DNA of 56,027 bases from Acidimicrobiia bacterium. GTDB lineage: Bacteria > Actinomycetota > Acidimicrobiia > IMCC26256 > JAMXLJ01. Positions within the stretch are counted from its first letter, which is position 1. Each line of letters begins with the position of its first letter. Positions 38,741 to 47,511 of the stretch are shown piece after piece. Below the pieces are notes generated by a model. It did no database searches, had not been told where the DNA came from, and saw nothing but the letters and a program-made list of their open reading frames with translations. The DNA is taken from NCBI GenBank assembly GCA_035651955.1, contig DASRES010000054.1:1-56027 (forward strand), given 5' to 3'. Position numbers and translations under genes: made by a program.

Positions 38741-41134
38741 CTACCGCGAGCCGTCTCGCACGACACCGTCGTGGACGAGCGCGTCGATCTCGTCGGTCGA
38801 GAGGCCCGCATCAGTGAGGATCTCGCGCGTGTGGTCGCCGACGACGAGCGGCGGGCGGGGGATCGGCGGCTGCGTGTCGGAGAAGTCGACGACGCGGCCG
38901 AACTGCTCCAGCCTCCCGACGAGCGGGTGCGCGTACGTCACGACCCATTCGCGATCGACCAGCTCGGGATCGTCGAACATCTCGACGGCGTACGAGTCGG
39001 ACGAGACCTCGCAGGGCACGCCGTGCCCGTCGAGCAGCTCGAACCACTCACGCGCCGGGCGCGTGCGGAAGACCCGTTCCAGGTGCGCGCCCAGGTCGTC
39101 GCGAAGCGCGGAGCCGAGCGCCTTGGCGAGCCGGTCGCGATGCTCGTCCGTCACCGCGGCTAGACACAGCCAACCGTCGGCCGTCTGGTAGAGCCGGTAG
39201 AGCGGGCCGAGACCGAGCTGCATCTTGTCGAGACGCGGTCGCGGGCCGGGCGTCCCGTCGGCCAACGTCCATGCGTACGACGTGTTCAGCAGGCACGCGT
39301 AGAGGATCGACGTGTCGACGAACTGTCCGACACCGGTCCGCTCGCGGTGGTAGAGCGCCTGGATCACGCCGATGGCGCCGAGGAACCCGTTGCCCGTGTC
39401 CCCCATCGAGGTGAGGCTCCAGATCGGCCTTCCCCCGTCGGCGCAGCCGCCGTCCTCGTACTCGACGCCTGCGAGCGCGGCACCGCTCTGGTCGTTGCCT
39501 GGCAGCCCGTCGCGTGGACCGCGCTCGAACGCACGCGTGTGGCAGTAGACGAGCGCGGGGTTGACGCGCCGCAGCGACTCGTAGTCGACGCCGAGACGCT
39601 CGGCCGCGTCGTACCGCATGTTGTGCATGACGACGTCCGCGTCGCGCACGAGCGCGTGCAGCACGTCGAGGCCGCGCGGGTTCTTCAGGTCGACCGCGAT
39701 GCTGCGCTTGCCGCGGTTGCACGAGTAGGCGATGTGGTTCGCGTGCCACCACTCGTCGTGCAGCGCGTTGACCTTGACGACGTCGGCGCCGAGGTCGGCG
39801 AGGACCTGCGCGCCGAAGGGACCCGCGACGGCGAGGCCGAGATCGAGCACGCGCACGCCGTCGAGCGGACCGCGCAACGGTGCGTCGCGCGCGGCGGGCC
39901 GGTCGCGCAACGGCGCAGTCGCCTCGACACGCACCTCGTCGGTGTGCTCGCCGGCGCGCGGTGCGGCGCGGCGGATCGCGCCGGGCGTCTCGCTCATCCT
40001 GTACGGCAACCCGACGGTCCGGATGCGCCCGACCTCCGGGTCGTCGAGCTCGGTGACGCACCCGTCGGCGAGCAGCGTGGGATCCGCCAGGGCCTCCTCC
40101 GGTGACCGCACCGGTTGCAGCACCACACCCACCTGGGCAGCGACCCGCACCCACTCGTCGGCGGGGAAGCGCCGGAACGCGTCGGCCATCAGCGGGTAGT
40201 AGTGCAGGAGCACGACGAGCTCATCGGGTGCCATGCCGATGCGCGTCGGGTCGTCGCGCGGCGTGGCGGCGTCGTCGGGGACGCGCAACGTCTCACCCGC
40301 CGACGCGCCGAGCACGAAGCGCGGGTTCGGCACCCAGTGGTGCACCCAGCGACCGTCCGCGCACTCGAACAGGCCCTTCGGCGAGCGCGCGTCGGGCACC
40401 CACGACACGAACCCGGGCGCGTCGGGACGTTCGACCCGCTGACGGCTCCCGAGGCCGAGACAGAGCGCGGCCTGCAAGAGCGACGTCTCGACGAGCTGTC
40501 CGCGTCCGGTGATCTCGCGCGCACGCAAGGCGGCGCTGACCGCGCTCGTCGCGATGAAGCACGCCGCGAGGCTCGGCCAGTACGACGCGGGGAACAGCGG
40601 CCCGTCGCGCGGCGCGCCCTGGGGCGCGCCGTCGGGGACGTCGAGGTCGGGGATCGCGGGCTCGTGGCCGGCGAGACGCTCGATCGTCCCGCCCCACCAC
40701 CCGCGCTGCTCCCAGTGCAACCCCGTGCGCGCCGCGACGAGCGCGTCGTACGCGGGACGCTGCGCGTCGCGGGTGTCGCGGCCGTACCCGGTGATCGACC
40801 CGTACACGAGACGCGGATTGCGCGCGTGCACCGTCTCGTAGTCGATGCCGAGCCGCCGCGTGACGCCGGGTGTGAAGCTCTCCACGACCACGTCGGCGCG
40901 ATCCGTCAGCGCGAGGAAGGTCGCACGGTCGTGCGCGTCGCGGAGGTCGAGGACCGCGCTCCGCTTGCCGCGGTGCCAGACCCGCGCGCCCGAGAGCGAT
41001 CGGAACGGGTCACCGCCTGGTGGCTCGACCTTCACCACGTCGGCGCCCTGGTCCGCGAGCAGCATCGTCGTCATCGGGCCGGCGATCCCCCACGAGACGT
41101 CGAGGACGCGCAGCCCGGCGAGCGCCCCGGTCAT
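38741..41134 (-). CDS. Tandem class III (CaiB/BaiF) CoA-transferase, two fused domains
   Basis: 797 residues, about twice a normal CaiB/BaiF protein. The ATG at 41134 overlaps the tetR stop. Domain 1 (~1-380) starts GALAGLRVLDVSWGIAGPMTT; domain 2 (~415-797) starts GPLDGVRVLDLGLAVAGPFGAQ; both have LADLGADVVKV-type segments. Domain 2 keeps the MGDTGNGF motif with the catalytic Asp (near residue 575). The aligned stretch in domain 1 reads WPSLAACF, without that Asp, so the first half is probably inactive or structural. Similar fused proteins exist in mycobacteria. It transfers CoA between carboxylates; the substrate is unknown. Confidence 0.9.
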   Translation of the reverse strand: MTGALAGLRVLDVSWGIAGPMTTMLLADQGADVVKVEPPGGDPFRSLSGARVWHRGKRSAVLDLRDAHDRATFLALTDRADVVVESFTPGVTRRLGIDYETVHARNPRLVYGSITGYGRDTRDAQRPAYDALVAARTGLHWEQRGWWGGTIERLAGHEPAIPDLDVPDGAPQGAPRDGPLFPASYWPSLAACFIATSAVSAALRAREITGRGQLVETSLLQAALCLGLGSRQRVERPDAPGFVSWVPDARSPKGLFECADGRWVHHWVPNPRFVLGASAGETLRVPDDAATPRDDPTRIGMAPDELVVLLHYYPLMADAFRRFPADEWVRVAAQVGVVLQPVRSPEEALADPTLLADGCVTELDDPEVGRIRTVGLPYRMSETPGAIRRAAPRAGEHTDEVRVEATAPLRDRPAARDAPLRGPLDGVRVLDLGLAVAGPFGAQVLADLGADVVKVNALHDEWWHANHIAYSCNRGKRSIAVDLKNPRGLDVLHALVRDADVVMHNMRYDAAERLGVDYESLRRVNPALVYCHTRAFERGPRDGLPGNDQSGAALAGVEYEDGGCADGGRPIWSLTSMGDTGNGFLGAIGVIQALYHRERTGVGQFVDTSILYACLLNTSYAWTLADGTPGPRPRLDKMQLGLGPLYRLYQTADGWLCLAAVTDEHRDRLAKALGSALRDDLGAHLERVFRTRPAREWFELLDGHGVPCEVSSDSYAVEMFDDPELVDREWVVTYAHPLVGRLEQFGRVVDFSDTQPPIPRPPLVVGDHTREILTDAGLSTDEIDALVHDGVVRDGSR

Positions 41135-41751
41135 CGGCGCGTCGTCCTCGTACGCGACGTGCGCGCGGCGCCCGGCCACCGACCGGATGCGAGCATCGTG
41201 CGGAACAGCTCGAGGATCTCGCGGTAGGTCTCGTCGGTGTCGCCGAGGGGCTCGTAGAGGCCGACGCTCTCGCCGACCGAGAACCCGCGCAGGGTCGCGC
41301 TGAAGACGCGGTGCGCGTGCTCGACCTGCGAGTCGTCGAGGCCGTACGAGCGCAACGTCGCGCGCAACGGCTCGCTCATTCGCAACGTCACCGCGACGAA
41401 CTCGGCGTCGTCACGCTGCCGGTACGTCAGGAGCGCCTCGCCGCGCCCCGGGTGCTGGCGGGGGTAGCTGCGGTAGACGTCCGCGATCGCCGCGAGGGCG
41501 TCGTCGCGCGAGCGTCCGAGCGCGGCGGTCCACAGCAGCTCGCCCATCTCCGTCGCGGCGAGCAGTGCGACGTGCCGTCGGAGCGCCTCGAGGCTGTCGA
41601 CGTGCGTGTACATCGACGTGACGTGGCGATGCAGCTCGCGCGCGACCCGCGAGAGCGTGACCGCGGACCAACCCTCGCGGTCGGCGATGTCCGCGGCCGT
41701 CCGCACGACGGTGTCACGGTCGAGCGGCTTCGCGTGACGCTTCGGAGGCAC
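41131..41751 (-). CDS. TetR-family transcriptional regulator (TetR_C33/WHG-like)
   Basis: 206 residues. The N-terminal HTH DRDTVVRTAADIADREGWSAVTLSRVARELHRHVTSMYTHVDSLEALRRHVA is canonical TetR. The C-terminal domain has the WTAALGRSRDDALAAIADVYRSYPRQHPG and HRVFSATLRGFSVGE segments of the WHG/TetR_C33 type. GTG at 41751 follows the amidohydrolase stop with no gap, and its stop overlaps the CoA-transferase ATG. Being inside the operon, it probably autoregulates from the palindrome at 42868-42882. Confidence 0.92.
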   Translation of the reverse strand: MPPKRHAKPLDRDTVVRTAADIADREGWSAVTLSRVARELHRHVTSMYTHVDSLEALRRHVALLAATEMGELLWTAALGRSRDDALAAIADVYRSYPRQHPGRGEALLTYRQRDDAEFVAVTLRMSEPLRATLRSYGLDDSQVEHAHRVFSATLRGFSVGESVGLYEPLGDTDETYREILELFRTMLASGRWPGAARTSRTRTTRR

Positions 41752-42825
41752 TCAGAGGTTCCAGACGCGTGACGCGTTGCCGGAGACGATCAGCTCACGC
41801 TCCTCGGCGGGGATGCCGGCGAACTGCTCGTCGACGATCTCGCGCGAGCGCGGCCAGGTCGACACCGGGTGCGGGTAGTCGGTCGACCACATGATGTTCT
41901 CGACCCCGATGCGGTGACGCAGCAGCTGCAGCCCGTCGGGCTCGTCGATGACCGTCAGCGAGATGTTGCGGTGGAAGTAGAAGCTCGGGAGCTCTCGCAG
42001 CTCGGGGAAGTCGTACTTCTGGCGCGTGGCCATGTCGTCGACGATCCAGAGGTACCACGCCACCCAGCCGAGTCCCGGCTCGACGAACACGAGCTTGAGC
42101 TCGGGGAAGCGCTCGAGGACGCCGGTGAGCATCCACATGCCGAGTGCCTCGCCCGCGCTCAGCCCGGTCATCGGGACCATGACGCCGTTCTGCGGTGTGG
42201 GGTCGCGGCGCGTGAGATCGTCGAGCGCGGTGTTGAGGCCGATGTGGCAGCACATCGGCAACGACGTCTCGCTGATCGCCGACCACAGCGGGTCGTACCG
42301 CTCGTGGAAGTAGTCGGGCTGACCGAGCTCGGTCGGGAAGACGGGGAGCTGCAGCGACTTGCCGCCGAGCGCGGCGACGCGGTGCACCTCGTCGACGGCG
42401 GCGGCGACGTCGTGGATCGGGATCTGATACGAGACGACGAGCCGCTTCGGGTCCGCGCTGGCGAACTCGTGCATCGCGTCGTTGAACGCGCGCGTCGCCT
42501 CGCGCCACCCGTCGCGCAGCAGGTAGAGGTAGCGGTACGCGCTCACCTCGCAGTACACGACCTCCGCGTCGACTCCGTCGGTGTCCATGTCCTCGAGGCG
42601 CGCGTACGGATCGCCGTGACCGGGCCGGTTGAACGCGGGGTGGTCGTAGCGCTGCATCGCCGACGCGTTGGCCTTGCCGGCACCGCTCGCCATGACGCGC
42701 GCGGTGAACTCGTCGACCGCGCGGTCGTACTCGTCGTGGTGCTTCACCGCGAGGTGCGACTTGATCTGGTCGTGCGACAGGCGGACGTGCGAGTCCGCCG
42801 AGACGAGCCGCTCACCGTCCGCCAT
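41752..42825 (-). CDS. Amidohydrolase family protein (COG2159, ACMSD-like)
   Basis: 357 residues. Metal-dependent TIM-barrel hydrolase or decarboxylase: VSADSHVRL at the start (usually D-x-H), then MCCHIGLNT (metal His), LKLVFVEPGLGWVAWYLW and NIMWSTDYPHPVSTWP (the terminal Asp). The H-x-H of classical amidohydrolases is replaced by DSHV, common in this subgroup. It is the first gene of the operon with tetR and the CoA-transferase. It may cleave C-C bonds or decarboxylate a ring-derived acid. The exact reaction cannot be read from the sequence. Confidence 0.85.
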   Translation of the reverse strand: MADGERLVSADSHVRLSHDQIKSHLAVKHHDEYDRAVDEFTARVMASGAGKANASAMQRYDHPAFNRPGHGDPYARLEDMDTDGVDAEVVYCEVSAYRYLYLLRDGWREATRAFNDAMHEFASADPKRLVVSYQIPIHDVAAAVDEVHRVAALGGKSLQLPVFPTELGQPDYFHERYDPLWSAISETSLPMCCHIGLNTALDDLTRRDPTPQNGVMVPMTGLSAGEALGMWMLTGVLERFPELKLVFVEPGLGWVAWYLWIVDDMATRQKYDFPELRELPSFYFHRNISLTVIDEPDGLQLLRHRIGVENIMWSTDYPHPVSTWPRSREIVDEQFAGIPAEERELIVSGNASRVWNL

Positions 42826-42867
42826 GGGCTGGTCCTCCGCTTCGACGCGCCGTCGGGACTCACGGAC

Positions 42868-42882
42868 CCCTAAGGCTTAGGG
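42868..42882. promoter_or_regulatory. CCCTAAG-G-CTTAGGG palindrome upstream of the amidohydrolase operon
   Basis: Perfect 7-bp arms around one base, 43 bases before the amidohydrolase ATG. On the minus strand TATTGT lies just upstream of it and may be the -10, so a bound regulator would block initiation. It is the obvious candidate operator for the TetR protein encoded in the same operon. Confidence 0.55.
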
Positions 42883-42953
42883 ACAATACCCGAGGGCTTC
42901 CGTCATGTCGAGAGGCCGCCATGGCGAGCGGCGCGGGCACGTCCCGCTCGCTG

Positions 42954-44276
42954 CTATCTCGTCAGCGTGAACGCCGGGCCGACGTCGACGAACTGCGGCT
43001 TGCCCGAGCCCTGCTTCCAGGTCGGGTCCAGCTTCTGGAGCTGGAACCGGTCCTGCCCGTCGAACTTGTCCGGTCCGAACGACGCGTCCGGCGCGTCCGG
43101 CAGGTCGATGTGGCTCAGCGTCGCGAGCCCCTTCGCGAACGTCTCGTTGTTCAGGTTCTTCCCCGCGGCCTTCGCCGCCGCGGTGAACAGGTCGAGCGAG
43201 GAGCACGCGATCTGCATCGCGACGTACCCGCTCGACCTGCCCTGCAGGTCTTCCTGCTCGGGGCCGACGATGTCCTTGCCGGTCGCCTGCTTCCACACCT
43301 GGACGCAGCGCTGCATCGCGGGGTCGGAGAGCTCGGCGCCGGGCGCGGCGAGACCGGCGACGAGCGGGAACTTGCCCAGCGGGTTCGTGAAGACGGCGGC
43401 GGCGATGTTGCCGACGGACGTCGAGTACAGCCGCGGGTGGAACCCGGCGGCGTCGAAGTCGGCACCCGGGATGAACTGCCCCACGTCGACGACGGTGTCG
43501 ACCCGCTCGCTCGTCATCCGTTGCGCGATGACCTTGTCCTGCGCGGCCGCGGCCTGCACGTCGTTGTCGGGCGCGTCGTTGAACGCGACGTCCGCGACCT
43601 TGTAGCCGGCGTCCTTCAGCGCCTTCGCGCCGACGTCGAGCAGGGGCTTGTACGCGGCCTGCGCCGCGTACACCGCGATCGTGTGGCCCTTCAGGTCACC
43701 GGCCTCGCCGAGCGCCCGAACGAGCGCGTCGATGGACCGCTCGGCGCTCGGGTCCCACGTCACCCACGGTGCGCGGGCCTGGGCGTGCTGCGCGTCGCTG
43801 GACGTGCCGCCGATCAAGATCGTCTGGTGCTGCTGCACGACGCAGAGGTCGTTGTTGCCGAGGAACCCGTTGAGGACGGCGAAGACCTTGTCGTCCTCGG
43901 TGAACTTCGTGCACGCGGCGAGCTGGTCCGTGTTGCCGATCGCCGAGAACTTGGCCGTCACGAGCTCGACCTGCCGGCCGTTGATCCCGCCCCGCTTGTT
44001 CAGGTCGTCGACGAGCGCGGTGATGATCTGCTCGTACGGGCCGTGGTCGATCTTGATGATCCCCGTCTTGGCGAGCGCCTCGAGGTCGATGTAGGAGAAC
44101 CCGATCTTGATCGTGCCGGCGGTGACGCCCTGGCCGAGCGCCTCACCCTGCGACGACGCGCTCGACCGGCCCGTCGTCTTCGCGGCCTTGTTGCCGCGCG
44201 ACGTCGTGCACGCGGTCGCGACGACGGCGACGATGACCGCCGCGACGCCCCACCTCCGAAGCGCCCCGCCGTTCAT
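42954..44276 (-). CDS. ABC-type branched-chain amino acid/amide-like substrate-binding lipoprotein
   Basis: 440 residues from the ATG at 44276 (GAGGAG upstream). Lipoprotein signal VAAVIVAVVATAC followed by a Ser/Thr linker, then a type I periplasmic-binding fold: TIKIGFSYIDLEALAKTGI, NKRGGINGRQVELV, ACTKFTEDDKVFAVLNGF, TIAVYAAQAAYKPLL. It would deliver hydrophobic or aromatic acids to an ABC importer, but no permease or ATPase genes are in the window. It shares a transcript direction and a 20-base gap with the SnoaL-like gene upstream. Confidence 0.88.
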   Translation of the reverse strand: MNGGALRRWGVAAVIVAVVATACTTSRGNKAAKTTGRSSASSQGEALGQGVTAGTIKIGFSYIDLEALAKTGIIKIDHGPYEQIITALVDDLNKRGGINGRQVELVTAKFSAIGNTDQLAACTKFTEDDKVFAVLNGFLGNNDLCVVQQHQTILIGGTSSDAQHAQARAPWVTWDPSAERSIDALVRALGEAGDLKGHTIAVYAAQAAYKPLLDVGAKALKDAGYKVADVAFNDAPDNDVQAAAAQDKVIAQRMTSERVDTVVDVGQFIPGADFDAAGFHPRLYSTSVGNIAAAVFTNPLGKFPLVAGLAAPGAELSDPAMQRCVQVWKQATGKDIVGPEQEDLQGRSSGYVAMQIACSSLDLFTAAAKAAGKNLNNETFAKGLATLSHIDLPDAPDASFGPDKFDGQDRFQLQKLDPTWKQGSGKPQFVDVGPAFTLTR

Positions 44277-44296
44277 TCGAGCTCCTCGTCCCGTCG

Positions 44297-44725
44297 TCAC
44301 TCGGCCGTCTCCAGGATGCGATGCAGGCGCGTGAGCCGAAGCGTCTTGATGCGCCAGCCGCCGCTCGTCTTCTCGTACGTCTCGTGGTAGTGACCGAACC
44401 CGTGCATCGCGCGCAGCGGCGATCCCTCGGGCCACCAGAGACGGTCGTCGAGTGCCCAGACGCCCGACGCGGTCGTCGGCGACGTCATCGTGATCTCCGG
44501 CATGTGTCCCTGGTGGACGGTCGTGACGTCACCGATCACGCCGCGCAGGAAGGTGACGAACGCGTCCGCGCCGTGCACCACACCGCCACCGTCGACGGAG
44601 GTGTCGACCTCCACGTCGGGCGTGAACACGTCCCGGAACGCGTCCCAGTCCTTCGTGTCCATCAGCCTGAAGTACCGGGCCTTCAGCTGCTTGATCGCCT
44701 CGATCTCGTCGTGCACGTCGCTCAT
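44297..44725 (-). CDS. SnoaL-like (NTF2-fold) protein
   Basis: 142 residues from the ATG at 44725. One NTF2-like domain: IEAIKQLKARYFRLMDTKDWDAFRDVFTPDVEVDTS near residues 8-43, then HGADAFVTFLRGVIGDVTTVHQGHMPEI, GVWALDDRLWW and GHYHETYEKTSGGWRIKTLRLTRLH. The family includes SnoaL-like cyclases, steroid delta-isomerase-like and dehydratase-like enzymes. The Asp/His pattern (D24, H95-type) suits acid-base catalysis. It is probably part of the same catabolic unit as the binding protein downstream. The frame is open much further upstream, but that part is antisense to the dioxygenase. Confidence 0.85.
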   Translation of the reverse strand: MSDVHDEIEAIKQLKARYFRLMDTKDWDAFRDVFTPDVEVDTSVDGGGVVHGADAFVTFLRGVIGDVTTVHQGHMPEITMTSPTTASGVWALDDRLWWPEGSPLRAMHGFGHYHETYEKTSGGWRIKTLRLTRLHRILETAE

Positions 44726-44798
44726 CAGGAGGTGGTCCTTCCGTCGCCGGGCGGAGCGGTCGGGTGGGACGGTACGCGCCCACACCGTTCGGCGACCG

Positions 44799-44836
44799 CT
44801 GACGAGCGACGATCCGTGCTGATATAACAGCGTTAC
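44799..44836 (+). promoter_or_regulatory. Promoter and inverted repeat of the dioxygenase gene
   Basis: CTGACG (44799-44804), an 18-base spacer and TATAAC (44823-44828), one of the best -10 hexamers in the window. The -10 is half of an inverted repeat, ATAAC-AGC-GTTAC (44824-44836), suggesting a repressor site on top of the promoter. Confidence 0.5.
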
Positions 44837-44866
44837 GACCTTTGCGTCGCACGGGAGACGTTGCTC

Positions 44867-45718
44867 GTGAGTGACTACGCGGAACGATTCATACGCGAGG
44901 GAATGGTCGCCGTCGAGGACGCGCTCGACCCCGCGTTCTGCGAGGAGGTCGTGGCGCGCCGTCTCGCGGACATCGGCGTCGACGAGGACGACCGCTCGAC
45001 GTGGCCGACGGGCCCCACCCATCTCGCACCGACGACCGTGTTCGCCCTGGCCGACGTCGCGCCGCGAGCCGCCGACGTCCTGTACGAGCTCGTCGGTGGG
45101 CGCGACGCGCTCGCCTTCAGCGACCTGGCCGACAACCTGATCGTCAACTTCCCGGACCCGGACGTGGCCTGGTGGCCGCCCGAGCAGTGGGACGCACCGA
45201 CGGCCGGCTGGCACAAGGACGGCGACTGGTTCCGGCACTTCCTCGACAGCCCGGAGCAGGGGATCCTCGGCATCGTGTTCTGGCGCGACGTGACCGAACG
45301 GCAGGGCGCGACGTACGCGGTCGCCGACTCGATCGCGCCGATCGCGCGGTTCCTCGACGAGCACCGGGAGGGCGTCGAACCGGGCGGGTTCCCCGTTCGC
45401 GAGATCGTCTCCCGGGCGCGCGACTTCCGCGCCCTGACCGCCCGGCAGGGAACGGTGGTCTGGGCTCATCCGTACGTCGTGCACACCGCATCCGTGAACG
45501 CAACGGACCGTTTGCGGATCATCTCCAACACGACCGCGATGCTGCGCGATCCGCTCGTCCTCTCGGACGCGCGCGAGCACACGCCGGTCGAGCGCGTCGT
45601 CCTCGACGCGCTCGGCGTCGACACGCTGGACTTCCGCCCCACGGGCGAGCGCGCGCGGATCGTCCCGGAGCGCGAGCGTCGGTGGAAGGCCGAGCAGGAG
45701 CGCCGCCCGTCGCGATAG
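44867..45718 (+). CDS. Phytanoyl-CoA dioxygenase-like Fe(II)/2-oxoglutarate oxygenase
   Basis: 283 residues from the GTG at 44867 with GGGAGA eight bases upstream (a TTG at 44861 is in frame). Jelly-roll oxygenase: the facial-triad H-x-D is in GWHKDGDWFRHF near 105-115, and the distal His and 2-oxoglutarate-binding region in AHPYVVHTASVNATDRLRI near 200-218. PhyH-family enzymes hydroxylate lipids, sugars or small secondary metabolites. It is followed after 10 bases by the GH20-like gene, so the substrate may be a sugar or glycolipid. Confidence 0.82.
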   Translation: MSDYAERFIREGMVAVEDALDPAFCEEVVARRLADIGVDEDDRSTWPTGPTHLAPTTVFALADVAPRAADVLYELVGGRDALAFSDLADNLIVNFPDPDVAWWPPEQWDAPTAGWHKDGDWFRHFLDSPEQGILGIVFWRDVTERQGATYAVADSIAPIARFLDEHREGVEPGGFPVREIVSRARDFRALTARQGTVVWAHPYVVHTASVNATDRLRIISNTTAMLRDPLVLSDAREHTPVERVVLDALGVDTLDFRPTGERARIVPERERRWKAEQERRPSR

Positions 45719-45728
45719 ACCGTCGCGC

Positions 45729-47501
45729 GTGAGCGCCGACGACATCGCACTCTTCCCCCGTCCGCGCCATCTCGTCGTCCACGACGGCGCGCACGTCGAT
45801 GTGGCGACGCTCGCCGTCGACCGACGAGTCGACGAGTCGTTGCCGTCCGAGGGGTTCACGCTCGAGGTGCGGTCCGACGGCGTCAGGATCGCGCACGCCG
45901 ACGACGCGGGGGCTCGTCATGCCGAGTCGGTTCGCGCGCAGCTCGCTCGGCGTGGCCACGGCACACCGCCGCTCGATGTGGCCGATCAACCCGCCTTCTC
46001 GGTGCGTGGATACATGCTCGACGTCTCCCGCGACCGCGTCCCGACCCGTGACACGCTCGCGAGGCTCGTCGAGGTGCTCGCGCTGGCGCGCTACAACCAG
46101 CTCCAGCTCTACACCGAGCACACCTTCGCGTACCGCGACCACGAGGTCGTGTGGCGCGACGCGTCGCCGCTCACGCCCGCCGACATCCGGTGGCTCGACG
46201 GAGTCTGCGCGGCCGCGGGCATCGAGCTCGTCCCGAACCAGAACGTCTTCGGCCACTTCGGCCGCTGGCTCGCGCACGACGAGTACCGCGCGCGAGCGGA
46301 GAGCCCGGACGGGTTCGAGATGATGCCGGGGGTCGTGCTGCCGCCGACGGTGCTCGCGCCGACCGAGGACAACGCGCGACTCGCGCTCGACCTGCTCCAC
46401 GAGCTTCTCGCGTGCTTCACGAGTCGGCGCGTGCACATCGGCTGCGACGAGGCGATGGAGCTCGGCCAGGGCGTCAGCCGCGAACGCGCCGAGCAGACGT
46501 CACGCGGCCGGGTCTTCCTCGAGCACGTGCTGCGCATCGCGACGCCGTTGCTCGCAGACGGCTACGAGGTGCAGATGTGGGACGACATGCTGCGTCACGA
46601 GCCGGCGCTGCTGCGCGAGCTCCCGGCTGGCGTCGTCCCGGTGCCCTGGACCTACGAGCAGCCCGGCGCTCCCGTCGCGCGTCCGCTGCCGCCGTGGTTC
46701 GACGACCTGATGGCGCGGCTCGGGTACGCGGAAGGCGACCTCACGGACGGCTTCGCGCACCTGCTCGACCACTACGGCGACGTCGGGCGCCCGTACCTCC
46801 TCGCGCCGGGCACGTCGACGTGGAACTCGCTGGTCGGTCGGGTCGACAACGCGTTCGGGAACATCGACGACGCGGTCCGCACCGGCCTCGACCGGCGCGC
46901 GGACGGAGTCCTCGTGACCGACTGGGGCGACAACGGCCACCTGCAACCACCGGTCGTCAGCCTCCCCGGGATCCTGTTCGGTGGCGCCGCCGCGTGGTGC
47001 GGGGACACGAGCCCCGATGTCGACGTGACGGCCGCGATCGACGACCTCGTGCTGGGCGACTCGACGCGCCGCCTGGGGCGCGTGCTCGACCGCATCGGCC
47101 GGGTGTGGTCGCGCACCGGCCAACACGCGCTGAACGGCAGCCCGTTGCAGGCCGCGCTCGTGCCCGACGCCATGTTCTTCGCGTTCGGCGAACCCGATGC
47201 GGACGCGGTCCGTTCGGTCGTCGACGACCTCGACGCTGCGCTCGACGACATCGCTGCCTCGCAGCCGACGTCGAGCGACGCGGCCGCCGCCACGCTGCAG
47301 CTCACGGCGGCCACGCGGCTGGCGCGTCACGGTGCGTACCGCTTGCTCGCCCGCGCGGGTGCCAAGGCGCCCGATCGTCGGGAGATGGCTGACGACCTGC
47401 GCGAGGCCGTCGAACTCCACCGCGACTCCTGGCTCGCGGTGTCACGGCCCGGCGGCCTGCGCGACAGCATCGGCCCGCTCGAACGTCAGCTCGCGGAGTA
47501 G
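45729..47501 (+). CDS. Beta-N-acetylhexosaminidase-like glycoside hydrolase (GH20-type)
   Basis: 590 residues. The TIM barrel begins around FSVRGYMLDVSRDRVPTRDTL (residue ~90) after a small N-terminal domain. Conserved pieces are LVPNQNVFGHFGRWLAHDEYR, VHIGCDEAMELGQG with the Asp-Glu pair of GH20 near 240, VQMWDDML and VLVTDWGDNGH. There is no signal peptide, so it acts in the cytoplasm on imported saccharides. The C-terminal ~100 residues are a helical extension. It is related to GH20 rather than a textbook member, so hexosaminide specificity is likely but not certain. Confidence 0.82.
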   Translation: MSADDIALFPRPRHLVVHDGAHVDVATLAVDRRVDESLPSEGFTLEVRSDGVRIAHADDAGARHAESVRAQLARRGHGTPPLDVADQPAFSVRGYMLDVSRDRVPTRDTLARLVEVLALARYNQLQLYTEHTFAYRDHEVVWRDASPLTPADIRWLDGVCAAAGIELVPNQNVFGHFGRWLAHDEYRARAESPDGFEMMPGVVLPPTVLAPTEDNARLALDLLHELLACFTSRRVHIGCDEAMELGQGVSRERAEQTSRGRVFLEHVLRIATPLLADGYEVQMWDDMLRHEPALLRELPAGVVPVPWTYEQPGAPVARPLPPWFDDLMARLGYAEGDLTDGFAHLLDHYGDVGRPYLLAPGTSTWNSLVGRVDNAFGNIDDAVRTGLDRRADGVLVTDWGDNGHLQPPVVSLPGILFGGAAAWCGDTSPDVDVTAAIDDLVLGDSTRRLGRVLDRIGRVWSRTGQHALNGSPLQAALVPDAMFFAFGEPDADAVRSVVDDLDAALDDIAASQPTSSDAAAATLQLTAATRLARHGAYRLLARAGAKAPDRREMADDLREAVELHRDSWLAVSRPGGLRDSIGPLERQLAE

Positions 47502-47511
47502 GAGACGCGCG

